NCBI GenBank assembly: GCA_934702115.1
Contig: CAKUYF010000028.1
Coordinates: 1-9,488, forward strand
Reading direction: 5' to 3'
Origin: an uncultured Eubacteriales bacterium
Lineage (GTDB): Bacteria; Bacillota; Clostridia; Oscillospirales; Acutalibacteraceae
Length of the DNA stretch: 9,488 nucleotides
Shown here one piece after another: positions 1 through 6,573 of the stretch. A model generated the notes under the pieces. It made no database searches, was not told the DNA's origin, and saw only the letters and a program-made list of their open reading frames with translations. A program made the position numbers and the translations under genes. Every line of letters starts with the position of its first letter. Position 1 is the stretch's first letter.

Positions 1-1130
1 GGGATTCTTTATCATTGGTTAGAAAATTACTTTATAACTATAAAAGTGTAGGAGATATAACGGATGTAGTTAGAAGCATAAAATCTGATCTTGTGCCCAA
101 GGAGATATTTGTTCTTACTCCTAAAGGTGAGGTTATACCATTACCGGTAGGCTCAACTGTCATAGATTTTGCCTATGCTATACACACTGAACTTGGTAAT
201 AAAATGATAGGGGCGAAAGTAAATAGAAAAATAGTTCCTATAAACTATACTCTTAAAATGGGTGAAATAGTTGAAATTATTAGAACTAAAGATCCAAAAA
301 AAGGTCCAAATCGAGACTGGATAAATGTAGTTAAGACTAGTGAAGCCAGAAATAAAATAAAACAATGGTTTAAAAGAGAATGCCGAGAAGAAAATATTGC
401 TGAAGGAAAGATAAAGTTTGAGTCGGAGCTTGCAAAGCATAAGATTAATCTTTCGTCTGAAGATTTAGAGAAATTTTTAAATCCTGTTTTCAAGAAGAAT
501 CAATATAATAGTTTAGATGATTTTTTTGCTGCTGTAGGATATTCCGGGATTCAGCTTTGGAAAATCATGCCAAGGTTAAAAAATGAGTATTCAAATTTAA
601 TTAAAGAAAAAGATGTTATAGAATTTAATAAAGTTAAAAATTTAAACACCCCTATTAAAAGTGAAAAAATTTCTAAAAGCTCGACAGGTGTAATGATAGA
701 CGGAATGAAAAATTGTTCAGTGAAGTTTTCTAAATGTTGTAATCCTTTTCCAGGTGATAAAATAATAGGATTTATAACAAAAGGTTATGGAGTGTCGATT
801 CATAAAGTAAGTTGTGAAAATGTTAAGAAAAGCAAGGAAAACAATGAGTTAACAAAGAGATGGGTGAGTGCCAAATGGTCAGATGGTTTAGATATAGACT
901 TTGAAACAAATATTGAAGTGGTAGCTCATTATCGTGATGAGTTTTTAACGAGTCTTACGCGAAAAATTTCAGCTTTAAGTATACCTTTAATTTCTTTGAA
1001 TTCTAAAATTCTATCTAATAATAAAATATCCGCAATAATTACTATGACTATTAAAGATCAAAATAATTTAAAATTTGTAATAGATAATCTAATGAGGATT
1101 GAAGGTATAATATCAGTAAGGAGAATGTAA
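1..1130 (+). CDS. relA: Bifunctional (p)ppGpp synthetase/hydrolase Rel, C-terminal part (5' truncated by window edge)
   Basis: This is the regulatory C-terminal half of a long RSH (RelA/SpoT homologue) enzyme, which makes and degrades the alarmone (p)ppGpp in the stringent response. The frame is open from base 3, so the TTG at 15 is an internal Leu codon and not a start; the hydrolase and synthetase domains lie upstream of the window. Visible in order are a TGS domain (about 102-293, with TPKGEVIPLP and DFAYAIHTELGNKMIGAKVN), the helical segment beginning SRDW-like NRDWINVVKTSEARNKIKQWF (split here as NRDWINVVKTS and ARNKIKQWF), a zinc-finger/RIS domain with Cys codons at 714, 735 and 738, His at 801 and Cys at 813 (KCCNPFPGD motif), and a terminal ACT domain (about 880-1127) for ribosome and amino-acid-state sensing. 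It ends in TAA six bases before the next gene. Assignment is very secure; whether both activities are retained cannot be judged here. Confidence 0.96.
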   Translation, partial: DSLSLVRKLLYNYKSVGDITDVVRSIKSDLVPKEIFVLTPKGEVIPLPVGSTVIDFAYAIHTELGNKMIGAKVNRKIVPINYTLKMGEIVEIIRTKDPKKGPNRDWINVVKTSEARNKIKQWFKRECREENIAEGKIKFESELAKHKINLSSEDLEKFLNPVFKKNQYNSLDDFFAAVGYSGIQLWKIMPRLKNEYSNLIKEKDVIEFNKVKNLNTPIKSEKISKSSTGVMIDGMKNCSVKFSKCCNPFPGDKIIGFITKGYGVSIHKVSCENVKKSKENNELTKRWVSAKWSDGLDIDFETNIEVVAHYRDEFLTSLTRKISALSIPLISLNSKILSNNKISAIITMTIKDQNNLKFVIDNLMRIEGIISVRRM

Positions 1131-1136
1131 ATAAGT

Positions 1137-1772
1137 ATGTTAGAAGTAAAAATCTTTAAAGTTGGCTCCATTCCCACGAATTGTTATATTATAAAAGATG
1201 TAGATAAAAACATTGGAGTTATTGTTGATCCCGGTGGAGAAAGTAACGAACTTGAACAAGAAATTTTTTCTTTAAAGGAAGTAAAATACATACTTCTTAC
1301 TCATGGACATTTTGACCATATATTAAAGGCTAAAAAATATAGGGAAATGACTGGATCTAAGATAGTTATTTCTGAACTTGACAAAGCTTTTACTCAAGAT
1401 AATTTTTTAAATTTGTCTAATAAATTTTTAAGACGTTCCAAAGGTAAGTTAGATAATTTCGATGCGGATGTATTTGTAAAGGAAGGGGACGAACTTTCTT
1501 TTGCAGGAACGTCATTTAAAGTGATGAGTACACCGGGGCATACTCAAGGAAGTGTGTGTTACATTTTAGGTGACAAGATATTTTCAGGTGACACTTTATT
1601 CTCAGGTGACTGTGGATATGCTCGTTTTCCTACAGGTAATAAAGAGGAATTAAAAAATTCTATTCATAAGCTTTATGATTTAAATACTGAAAGCAGTGAT
1701 TATATAGTGTATCCCGGTCATGCAGAGATTACTTTACTTAGTCAAGAAAAGCTGAATAAAACAGGAATTTAA
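1137..1772 (+). CDS. MBL-fold metallohydrolase, glyoxalase II-like
   Basis: A 211-residue stand-alone metallo-beta-lactamase-fold hydrolase of the glyoxalase II/YcbL-like group, presumably a cytoplasmic thioester or related hydrolase with a dinuclear metal site. The full ligand set is visible: THGHFDH at residues 55-61 (H56, H58, D60, H61), H135 in TPGHTQGS, D152 in FSGDTLFSGD, and H195 in YPGHAE. Its length is normal for the family and there is no signal peptide. It starts 6 bases after rel and is surely co-transcribed; the ribosome site AAGGAG at 1118-1123 lies within the rel 3' end, 13 bases before the ATG, a rather long spacing, and no better start is available. Placement of such a hydrolase right after rel is familiar in Firmicutes, often with dtd between them; no dtd is present here. 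The substrate is not deducible. Confidence 0.92.
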   Translation: MLEVKIFKVGSIPTNCYIIKDVDKNIGVIVDPGGESNELEQEIFSLKEVKYILLTHGHFDHILKAKKYREMTGSKIVISELDKAFTQDNFLNLSNKFLRRSKGKLDNFDADVFVKEGDELSFAGTSFKVMSTPGHTQGSVCYILGDKIFSGDTLFSGDCGYARFPTGNKEELKNSIHKLYDLNTESSDYIVYPGHAEITLLSQEKLNKTGI

Positions 1773-1891
1773 AAAATTTAGTTTTAAAGCAATTATTATA
1801 AATATGATTCAATCAGACAAGGTTTTTTAAGCTTTAAAGTATTAAGTAAATGTAATTTGGAAATAATAATAGAAAAATATGGACATATATA

Positions 1892-1920
1892 TTGTCAAAT
1901 ATATTATTTTTAGTTATAAT
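1892..1920 (+). promoter_or_regulatory. Sigma-A promoter for the zinc-ribbon/sortase unit
   Basis: TTGTCA at 1892-1897 and a perfect TATAAT at 1915-1920 are separated by 17 bases. Transcription would start near 1927, leaving a leader of about 40 bases that ends in the strong ribosome site GGAGAGG (1954-1960), 7 bases before the ATG at 1968. The 195-base gap between 1772 and 1968 shows no convincing GC-rich terminator, so read-through from rel is possible. Confidence 0.8.
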
Positions 1921-1967
1921 ATATTAAAAAGTAAAAAATCAAATTTTATATTGGGAGAGGATTAATA

Positions 1968-2396
1968 ATGAAACCATTTGAAGAATTTATTTCGCGTGCA
2001 AAAGGAGCCGTAGATGTTATAGGAGAGAAAGCGGGACAATTCATGGATGTCTCTAAATTAAATCTTAAGCTTATAGAACTTAAATCTCAACTTAAATCTG
2101 AGTTTGAAGAACTTGGAAGAATAGTTTATGAGTCTAATGGAGAGAAGGTTGCGGAAGATAAAAAAGTAGCAACTCAAATTCAGATTATAAAACAATTGAA
2201 TCAAGAGATAGAAAATTCAAAAACACAAATTGCATTTGCAAAAAATAAAATTTTGTGTAAATCATGTGGTTATCATAACGAAATAGAAGCCTCTTATTGC
2301 GCTAAATGCGGAGAAAGCTTAAAAACTGAAGAAGAAAAATTGAACGACAACTCTAGTGAAGTAGAAGAAGATGATTTTGCAGAATTTGATGATTAA
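1968..2396 (+). CDS. Coiled-coil zinc-ribbon protein
   Basis: A 142-residue soluble protein of unknown function. Residues 1-30 look like an amphipathic helix, 31-95 are a charged heptad-like coiled-coil, and 97-114 form a zinc ribbon with two CxxC knuckles (C97, C100, C111, C114; CKSCG ... CAKCG) separated by ten residues. The tail from about 120 is strongly acidic and ends EFDD. There is no signal peptide or membrane segment. It has its own promoter at 1892 and a well-placed ribosome site. The sortase gene begins two bases after its stop, so the two are almost certainly translated from one mRNA and possibly coupled. Small zinc-ribbon proteins of this layout are common in Clostridia, but I know of no established role; a link to envelope assembly is inference from the neighbour only. 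Confidence 0.88.
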   Translation: MKPFEEFISRAKGAVDVIGEKAGQFMDVSKLNLKLIELKSQLKSEFEELGRIVYESNGEKVAEDKKVATQIQIIKQLNQEIENSKTQIAFAKNKILCKSCGYHNEIEASYCAKCGESLKTEEEKLNDNSSEVEEDDFAEFDD

Positions 2397-2398
2397 TA

Positions 2399-3274
2399 TT
2401 GGGAAAAATTACAATATATTTAAATCAAAAGAATGTGATTAAAATTTTTCGAAAAGTATTGATGTGGATTTGTTTTGTGGTATTAATAGCATCTTCAGGG
2501 GTGCTATTAAAATTATTAGTTTTTGATTCATGGAATGCAAATAGCATTAAAGAAGATGCTAAAGGGCTTTATTATGAATCGGGAAAATCGGAAGAGGAAA
2601 ATAAATTTTCTTCTTTATTAGATGAGAATAGTGATGTTTTCGGGTGGATTTCTATAGAGGGTACTAATATAGACTATCCTGTTTTAAGAAGTCCGAAAGA
2701 GGATGATGATTTTTATCTTTATCATAATTACAAAAAAGAAAAATCTAAATACGGGAGTATATTTTTAAATTATAATTATGATGATCCGAAGGAAATAAAA
2801 AATACTGTTCTTTATGGACATCATATGGCTGATGGACAAATGTTTGCTGATTTAATGAAATTTTCAGATGTAGATTTTTATAAGGAGCATCCTATAATTC
2901 GCTTTGACACTCTAAATGAAGAAGGTAATTGGAAAATAATATCAGTCTTTAAAACCAATACTCTTAGGGAGCAAGGTGATATATTCAATTATACGGTTTC
3001 AAGTTTTAGCAATTCTAAAAAATTTGTGGATTACATTGAAGAAGTAAAGAAACGATCCTTAATAAATGTACCTGTTATTGCAGAAGCAGATGATAAACTG
3101 TTAACTCTTTCTACATGCTCATATGAATTTAAAGATTTTAGAACTGTGGTAGTTGCACGGAAAGTAAAAGTAGGGGAGAGCTTAGAAGTTGATACAAGTT
3201 TAGCTTCTAAATCTCCAAATCCTTTGATGCCTCAGTGTTGGTACGATCGTTATGGAGGAGTTGCCCCTTCGTAG
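2399..3274 (+). CDS. srtB: Class B sortase
   Basis: A membrane-anchored cysteine transpeptidase that joins surface proteins carrying an NPxTN-type sorting signal to peptidoglycan. Residues 14-20 are basic (KIFRK) and 21-42 form a single membrane anchor, giving a cytoplasmic N-terminus and extracellular catalytic domain. Class B hallmarks are FGWISIEGTNIDYPVL (81-96), catalytic His141 in LYGHHMADGQMF, catalytic Cys240 in LSTCSYEF, and Arg248 in FRTVVVARK. A tail of about 40 residues follows Arg, ending in a Pro-rich stretch with NPLMPQCWYD. The start is uncertain: TTG at 2399 is the first possible codon after an in-frame TGA, but it has no visible Shine-Dalgarno, so translation may depend on coupling to the zinc-ribbon gene two bases upstream; GTG at 2435 or ATG at 2462 also lack one, and the ATG would remove the basic flank. 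No substrate protein with a sorting signal is present in the window. Confidence 0.94.
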   Translation: MGKITIYLNQKNVIKIFRKVLMWICFVVLIASSGVLLKLLVFDSWNANSIKEDAKGLYYESGKSEEENKFSSLLDENSDVFGWISIEGTNIDYPVLRSPKEDDDFYLYHNYKKEKSKYGSIFLNYNYDDPKEIKNTVLYGHHMADGQMFADLMKFSDVDFYKEHPIIRFDTLNEEGNWKIISVFKTNTLREQGDIFNYTVSSFSNSKKFVDYIEEVKKRSLINVPVIAEADDKLLTLSTCSYEFKDFRTVVVARKVKVGESLEVDTSLASKSPNPLMPQCWYDRYGGVAPS

Positions 3275-3289
3275 TAATTATTGTATAAT
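3261..3289 (+). promoter_or_regulatory. Sigma-A promoter for def, -35 inside the srtB 3' end
   Basis: TTGCCC at 3261-3266 and TATAAT at 3284-3289 are separated by 17 bases. The -35 lies within the last codons of the sortase gene. Transcription would start near 3296 and yield a leader of about 45 bases. There is no terminator between srtB and def, so def probably gets both read-through and its own transcripts. Confidence 0.65.
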
Positions 3290-3326
3290 GAAATAGTAAG
3301 GTAAATTACTAATTATGAGTTAAACT

Positions 3327-3333
3327 GAGGTGG
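3327..3333 (+). promoter_or_regulatory. Ribosome binding site fixing the TTG start of def
   Basis: GAGGTGG lies 6 bases before TTG at 3340. It picks this non-ATG codon as the start, and translation from there gives MAIRKVL, the usual beginning of a peptide deformylase. Confidence 0.8.
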
Positions 3334-3339
3334 TTTAAG

Positions 3340-3777
3340 TTGGCAATAAGAAAAGTACTAACTGAAGAAAATGATCTTTTATATAAAAAATGTAAACCTG
3401 TTGAGAAATTTGATGACAAACTAAGTGTATTAATAGACGATATGTTTGAAACAATGAGGAAAGAAAACGGAGTGGGCTTGGCAGCACCTCAGGTTGGAAT
3501 TTTAAGACGTGTAATAGTTATAGAAATTGAAGGAAAAAAGATTGAGCTTGTAAATCCGGAGATAATTGAGGCAAGAGGAGAACAAAGAGCTGAAGAGGGA
3601 TGTTTGTCATGCCCTAATTTTGTTGGAACAACCTTGAGACCAATGTACGTTAGAGTTAAGGGTCAAGACAGAAAAGGCAACGAAGTAGGTTATTTTGGCA
3701 GAGGTCTTCAAGCCAGGGCATTTTGCCATGAAATCGATCATTTAGATGGTATAATATTTAAGTCTAGACTTGTATAA
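3340..3777 (+). CDS. def: Peptide deformylase
   Basis: Removes the formyl group from the N-terminal Met of nascent proteins at the ribosome exit. All three family motifs are intact: GVGLAAPQ at residues 44-51 (motif I), EGCLS at 86-90 (motif II), and HEIDH at 130-134 (motif III). Expected metal ligands are C88, H130 and H134, with E131 as catalytic base. At 145 residues it is a compact type I-like enzyme, typical of clostridial forms and shorter than E. coli Def (about 169). It starts at TTG with a strong ribosome site. It has its own promoter overlapping the sortase end and is closed by a terminator at 3831-3859, so it can be a single-gene unit. No methionyl-tRNA formyltransferase gene, its frequent neighbour, is present here. 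Confidence 0.97.
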   Translation: MAIRKVLTEENDLLYKKCKPVEKFDDKLSVLIDDMFETMRKENGVGLAAPQVGILRRVIVIEIEGKKIELVNPEIIEARGEQRAEEGCLSCPNFVGTTLRPMYVRVKGQDRKGNEVGYFGRGLQARAFCHEIDHLDGIIFKSRLV

Positions 3778-3830
3778 TGATTTTTACGGTTCAGTTTTTA
3801 TCTTGATTTTACAATTTTATAAATTTACAT

Positions 3831-3859
3831 AATCACTCTGTTAAAATAGAGTGATTTTT
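3831..3859 (+). terminator. Intrinsic terminator after def
   Basis: A perfect 9-bp stem pairs AATCACTCT (3831-3839) with AGAGTGATT (3848-3856) around an 8-base loop and is followed by a short T-run (TTTTTATTG from 3855). It separates the def unit from the paralogue pair downstream. Confidence 0.82.
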
Positions 3860-3869
3860 ATTGTAAGTG

Positions 3870-3897
3870 TTGATGTTTTTTTAAAATATTTTATAAT
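3870..3897 (+). promoter_or_regulatory. Sigma-A promoter for the first paralogue
   Basis: TTGATG at 3870-3875 and TATAAT at 3892-3897 are separated by 16 bases, immediately after the def terminator. Predicted start of RNA is near 3904, with a leader of about 29 bases. Confidence 0.7.
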
Positions 3898-3919
3898 GTT
3901 TATATATTATATAAAATTA

Positions 3920-3926
3920 AGAGGTG
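3920..3926 (+). promoter_or_regulatory. Ribosome binding site selecting ATG at 3933
   Basis: AGAGGTG ends 6 bases before the ATG at 3933. The upstream in-frame GTG at 3924 is part of this site and therefore is not the start. Confidence 0.8.
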
Positions 3927-3932
3927 AAATTT

Positions 3933-5135
3933 ATGCCAAATGATATAGAAATCAAATTACCAACTGAAGCAAAGCAGGAGTTTGAAAGAATTGAAGGAAA
4001 ATTATCAGAAGTTGAAAATAAGTATGCCGGTATTATAGGAAAGTCTTTTAAGAAGTCGTTTCGGAAACTGGTGAGTCATAGTAAGACAAAAGATTTGAAA
4101 AAGGAATTAGATACTTTAAAAACCCCTGCAACCAATTTATATTCAATTTATTATGAAGATAAAGATTTTAAGAACAAATTGGAAAAACTCTTAGACAGAA
4201 TTGATTCGAATTATTGTGAAGCAGGAATTAAACCACTGGAAGTTAAAGTAAAGCAAAAAAAATATAAGACTAAAATGATTGAAATGTTAGAAACTATTGA
4301 AAAAGCGATAACTGATTTGGATAAAAATGAGGAAGAACTATCTAAAAATTGGGAAAACTTTGATTCAAAAAAATCTGAAATTGAAATTTTGGAAAGTAAT
4401 TTAAAAAAATTTTCAAGTGAAGCTAAACAATTTAGCATAGAAGTTATTTATAAATCAAAAAGTTTAGATTTTAAAAAATTCATTAATAGGTATATCCAGC
4501 ATTATACAGATGCAAGGTGTAATTTTAATCAGCAGTATAAAAATGTATTGCAAATTTGTAGCAAAGGTGAATCAAATTGGAAAACTTTGTATAAGGAGGT
4601 ATCATCACTTTTAAAAGAAGCACAAGATTCTTCACGTCGGACTATTAACGGTTTGGAAGGATTTAGATCAGTAAAGCCTCTTGAAAAGTGCGATGAAAAA
4701 ATAGAAGAATTGAAAACAGTTAATAAGGAGTTGAAGAAAAAGATCAAATTTGCAAAGGAACTTGAAAAATATGTAGTATTTGATAATAATATGGGAGTAG
4801 AAATCAAAAATGCAAATGATACCTTACAAAAAATGAAAAAAACTCAGTATGGAGAATATATCAATTGTGCGTCTCAGCCTTGCTTAGAAATAGCTAAAGG
4901 AGAAAAGAAAATTATGCAGCAATATAGTCATGGTAGTATTTCTAGAGGGCCATATTATATACTGGTGGATGAACAAGGTAAAAAAGTTGAGGAAGCTTTT
5001 ACATGTAAATCTTGGGGTGGTAGTACTACTATTAATAAGTCATCTGCACAACCTGATGCGGAACGAGAAGTAGAGAATTACTTGAAGCATGCTTTGCAAG
5101 CAGGGGAGTTTAAAAATGACCCAAGTTGGCGTTGA
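3933..5135 (+). CDS. Helical protein of unknown function, paralogue A of a tandem pair
   Basis: A 400-residue hydrophilic protein that I do not recognise. There is no signal peptide or membrane segment, so it is probably cytoplasmic unless exported by a non-Sec route. Residues 1-270 are Lys/Glu-rich and predicted largely helical with coiled-coil-like stretches (about 10-65, 110-165, 250-280). From K269 to the end it is nearly the same as the next protein: KKIKFAKELEKYVVFDNNMG at 269-288, a NCASQPCLEIAK segment with two Cys (311-322), a likely beta hairpin GPYYILVDEQGKKVEEAFT (339-357), and a conserved end with QPxAEREVENYLKHALQAGE (373-392). The N-terminal part matches its neighbour only weakly (for example NLYSIYY at 68-74 against NIYSTYG). 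The gene has its own promoter and ribosome site. Coiled-coil N-terminus plus conserved C-terminal module could suit a scaffold, surface or toxin-like protein, but none of these is shown. Confidence 0.85.
   Translation: MPNDIEIKLPTEAKQEFERIEGKLSEVENKYAGIIGKSFKKSFRKLVSHSKTKDLKKELDTLKTPATNLYSIYYEDKDFKNKLEKLLDRIDSNYCEAGIKPLEVKVKQKKYKTKMIEMLETIEKAITDLDKNEEELSKNWENFDSKKSEIEILESNLKKFSSEAKQFSIEVIYKSKSLDFKKFINRYIQHYTDARCNFNQQYKNVLQICSKGESNWKTLYKEVSSLLKEAQDSSRRTINGLEGFRSVKPLEKCDEKIEELKTVNKELKKKIKFAKELEKYVVFDNNMGVEIKNANDTLQKMKKTQYGEYINCASQPCLEIAKGEKKIMQQYSHGSISRGPYYILVDEQGKKVEEAFTCKSWGGSTTINKSSAQPDAEREVENYLKHALQAGEFKNDPSWR
4737..5130 (+). repeat. Tandem gene-end repeat, copy 1
   Basis: The last ~394 bases of paralogue A recur in paralogue B (6069-6465). 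Positions 4737-4822 are identical to 6069-6154 over 86 bases, and 4855-4899 to 6187-6231 over 45 bases; a third highly similar block covers about 5061-5122. Between these is a short diverged stretch with small in-frame length differences. Identity extends to synonymous sites, whereas the upstream gene parts show no DNA similarity by eye. Confidence 0.9.
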
Positions 5136-5199
5136 TAAAAGTGAAATTATATTGTTGTGAATACTTCATTTAAATTACAAATTGTTTTATAAATTTATG

Positions 5200-5227
5200 T
5201 TGACAATTTCTAATAATGCTGTACAAT
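5200..5227 (+). promoter_or_regulatory. Sigma-A promoter for the second paralogue, with a palindrome at the -10
   Basis: A perfect TTGACA at 5200-5205 is followed after 16 bases by TACAAT at 5222-5227. The palindrome ACAATTGT (5223-5230) overlaps the -10 and could be an operator half of interest or chance in AT-rich DNA. No terminator is visible between the two paralogues (5136-5199), so the second may also be read through from the first. Confidence 0.75.
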
Positions 5228-5261
5228 TGTTATTTATTATTTATAGAAAGGAAGAATTAAA

Positions 5262-6473
5262 ATGGATCTTATATTGAAAAGTAATTTAGGAGTAATAAAG
5301 CTTAAAGTACCAGAGAAAATTGAAAAACAAGTTAATCTTATTGAATTAACAGTAAATAAATTAATCAAGTCATGTTCTAAAAACAAAACAATAAAATCTA
5401 ATGATGGATCAGAAACACGTAAAAATTTGGTTGTAAACAAAGATTTATTAGGTAATTTTAAAAGAGAACTTGTTAATATATATTCTACTTATGGATGTGG
5501 AGAATTTGGGAAAAAAATAATAAACTGCATAGGTAATATTGATTCTATTTTTAATAAATTCCAGATTCCAATAGTAAATCTAGAAATAAAATCTGAAGGA
5601 TATGGAGATACAATATTTAATTGTTTGAAAGTGTTTTCGGAAAACTTTGTGGCTTTGGCACCAAAATTGAAAGATATAAAAAAACTACAAAATGTAGATG
5701 TTGACCAAATTTTAAAAAACCAATCTAAATTAAAAAAGTTAAATGAAGAAGCTAAAAAATATAATATTTTTGTTCCTTCTCACGAGGAAGGTTTAGCGGA
5801 TATTAAAATTAATAAGGATATTATTAAAAAGTCCAGTGGGCTTATGGGGATATATAATGGATTTTTTAAAGACTTTGAGTTATTATCAGAAGAATGTGAA
5901 AAAGATAATCTGGATTGGAAAGATGCCAGTTACAAAGCAATTGAGTTTCCAGGTTCATTTGATAGATTTACAGGTATAGTAAATAAATTTTTAGAAAATA
6001 TATCATCAATGGGAATTGACTATTTTAAGTTGATGGTGGATTTAAAAGAAATTTGCGGCTTATTAACTAAAAAGATCAAATTTGCAAAGGAACTTGAAAA
6101 ATATGTAGTATTTGATAATAATATGGGAGTAGAAATCAAAAATGCAAATGATACTTTAAATAAAATGAAGGAAACCTATTATGGAAAATATATCAATTGT
6201 GCGTCTCAGCCTTGCTTAGAAATAGCTAAAGAGGAAAGAAAAATGGAGCCGCAATATGATCATTATCGTGGTAGGGGTAAAGTTTATGTAGGTCCGTATT
6301 ATATAATTGTAGATGAAAATGGTAAAAAAATTGGGGAAGCTTTTACTACGAGACCCAGTGCTACTATTAATAAGTCATCTGGACAACCTGCTGCAGAACG
6401 AGAAGTAGAGAATTACTTAAAGCATGCTTTGCAAGCAGGGGAGTTTAAAAATGACCAAACTTGGCTTAAATAA
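5262..6473 (+). CDS. Helical protein of unknown function, paralogue B of a tandem pair
   Basis: A 403-residue relative of the preceding protein, also unrecognised. The ATG at 5262 has AAAGGA (5247-5252) 9 bases upstream. The N-terminal part (1-269) shares layout and scattered motifs with paralogue A (IKLKVPEKIEKQ near the start; NIYSTYG at 72-78; the NIDS segment near 92), but is otherwise strongly diverged. Residues 270-403 are almost the same as in A: KKIKFAKELEKYVVFDNNMG, INCASQPCLEIAK (311-323), GPYYIIVDENGKKIGEAFT (344-362), and QPAAEREVENYLKHALQAGE (375-394). A short Arg/Gly/Tyr-rich insert at 331-343 (DHYRGRGKVYV) replaces A's SHGSISR, and A's Trp-Gly-Gly at 361-363 is missing. No signal peptide or membrane helix. 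Own promoter upstream, shared bidirectional terminator downstream. Function unknown; equal length and co-location suggest related but distinct specificities. Confidence 0.85.
   Translation: MDLILKSNLGVIKLKVPEKIEKQVNLIELTVNKLIKSCSKNKTIKSNDGSETRKNLVVNKDLLGNFKRELVNIYSTYGCGEFGKKIINCIGNIDSIFNKFQIPIVNLEIKSEGYGDTIFNCLKVFSENFVALAPKLKDIKKLQNVDVDQILKNQSKLKKLNEEAKKYNIFVPSHEEGLADIKINKDIIKKSSGLMGIYNGFFKDFELLSEECEKDNLDWKDASYKAIEFPGSFDRFTGIVNKFLENISSMGIDYFKLMVDLKEICGLLTKKIKFAKELEKYVVFDNNMGVEIKNANDTLNKMKETYYGKYINCASQPCLEIAKEERKMEPQYDHYRGRGKVYVGPYYIIVDENGKKIGEAFTTRPSATINKSSGQPAAEREVENYLKHALQAGEFKNDQTWLK
6069..6465 (+). repeat. Tandem gene-end repeat, copy 2
   Basis: Second copy of the repeat at 4737-5130, in direct orientation and the same reading frame, 1,332 bases downstream over the first two identical blocks. 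It marks the point, just before the Lys-Lys-Ile-Lys codons, where the two genes change abruptly from diverged to nearly identical. Confidence 0.9.
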
Positions 6474-6505
6474 AGATAAAATTTTCTAAATTAAACTTTC
6501 GATAC

Positions 6506-6541
6506 AAAAAAGGTCTTTGAATTTAATCAAAGGCCTTTCAC
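6506..6541. terminator. Bidirectional terminator between convergent units
   Basis: AAAGGTCTTTGA (6509-6520) pairs with TCAAAGGCCTTT (6527-6538) over 12 positions with a single G-U pair and a 6-base loop. On the minus strand the stem runs directly into a T-run (complement of the A-run at 6506-6511), making it a good terminator for the leftward operon. On the plus strand the run is weaker (CCTTTCACGGTTTT), but it is the only candidate after paralogue B. Confidence 0.85.
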
Positions 6542-6573
6542 GGTTTTATCTACAATTGTTTTAAAAATCTAAA

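Noticed and set aside
15..17. TTG as the start of the first gene
   Set aside because: The frame is open to the window edge and the protein is the C-terminal part of Rel; the codon is an internal Leu.
3924..3932. GTG start giving three extra residues on paralogue A
   Set aside because: The GTG is part of the ribosome site AGAGGTG, and ATG 3933 is ideally spaced from it.
3815..5197. Shared 13-mer TTTTATAAATTTA upstream of both paralogues (3815-3827 and 5185-5197)
   Set aside because: It is pure A/T, lies at different distances from the two promoters and on the far side of the def terminator in one case, so chance is likely.
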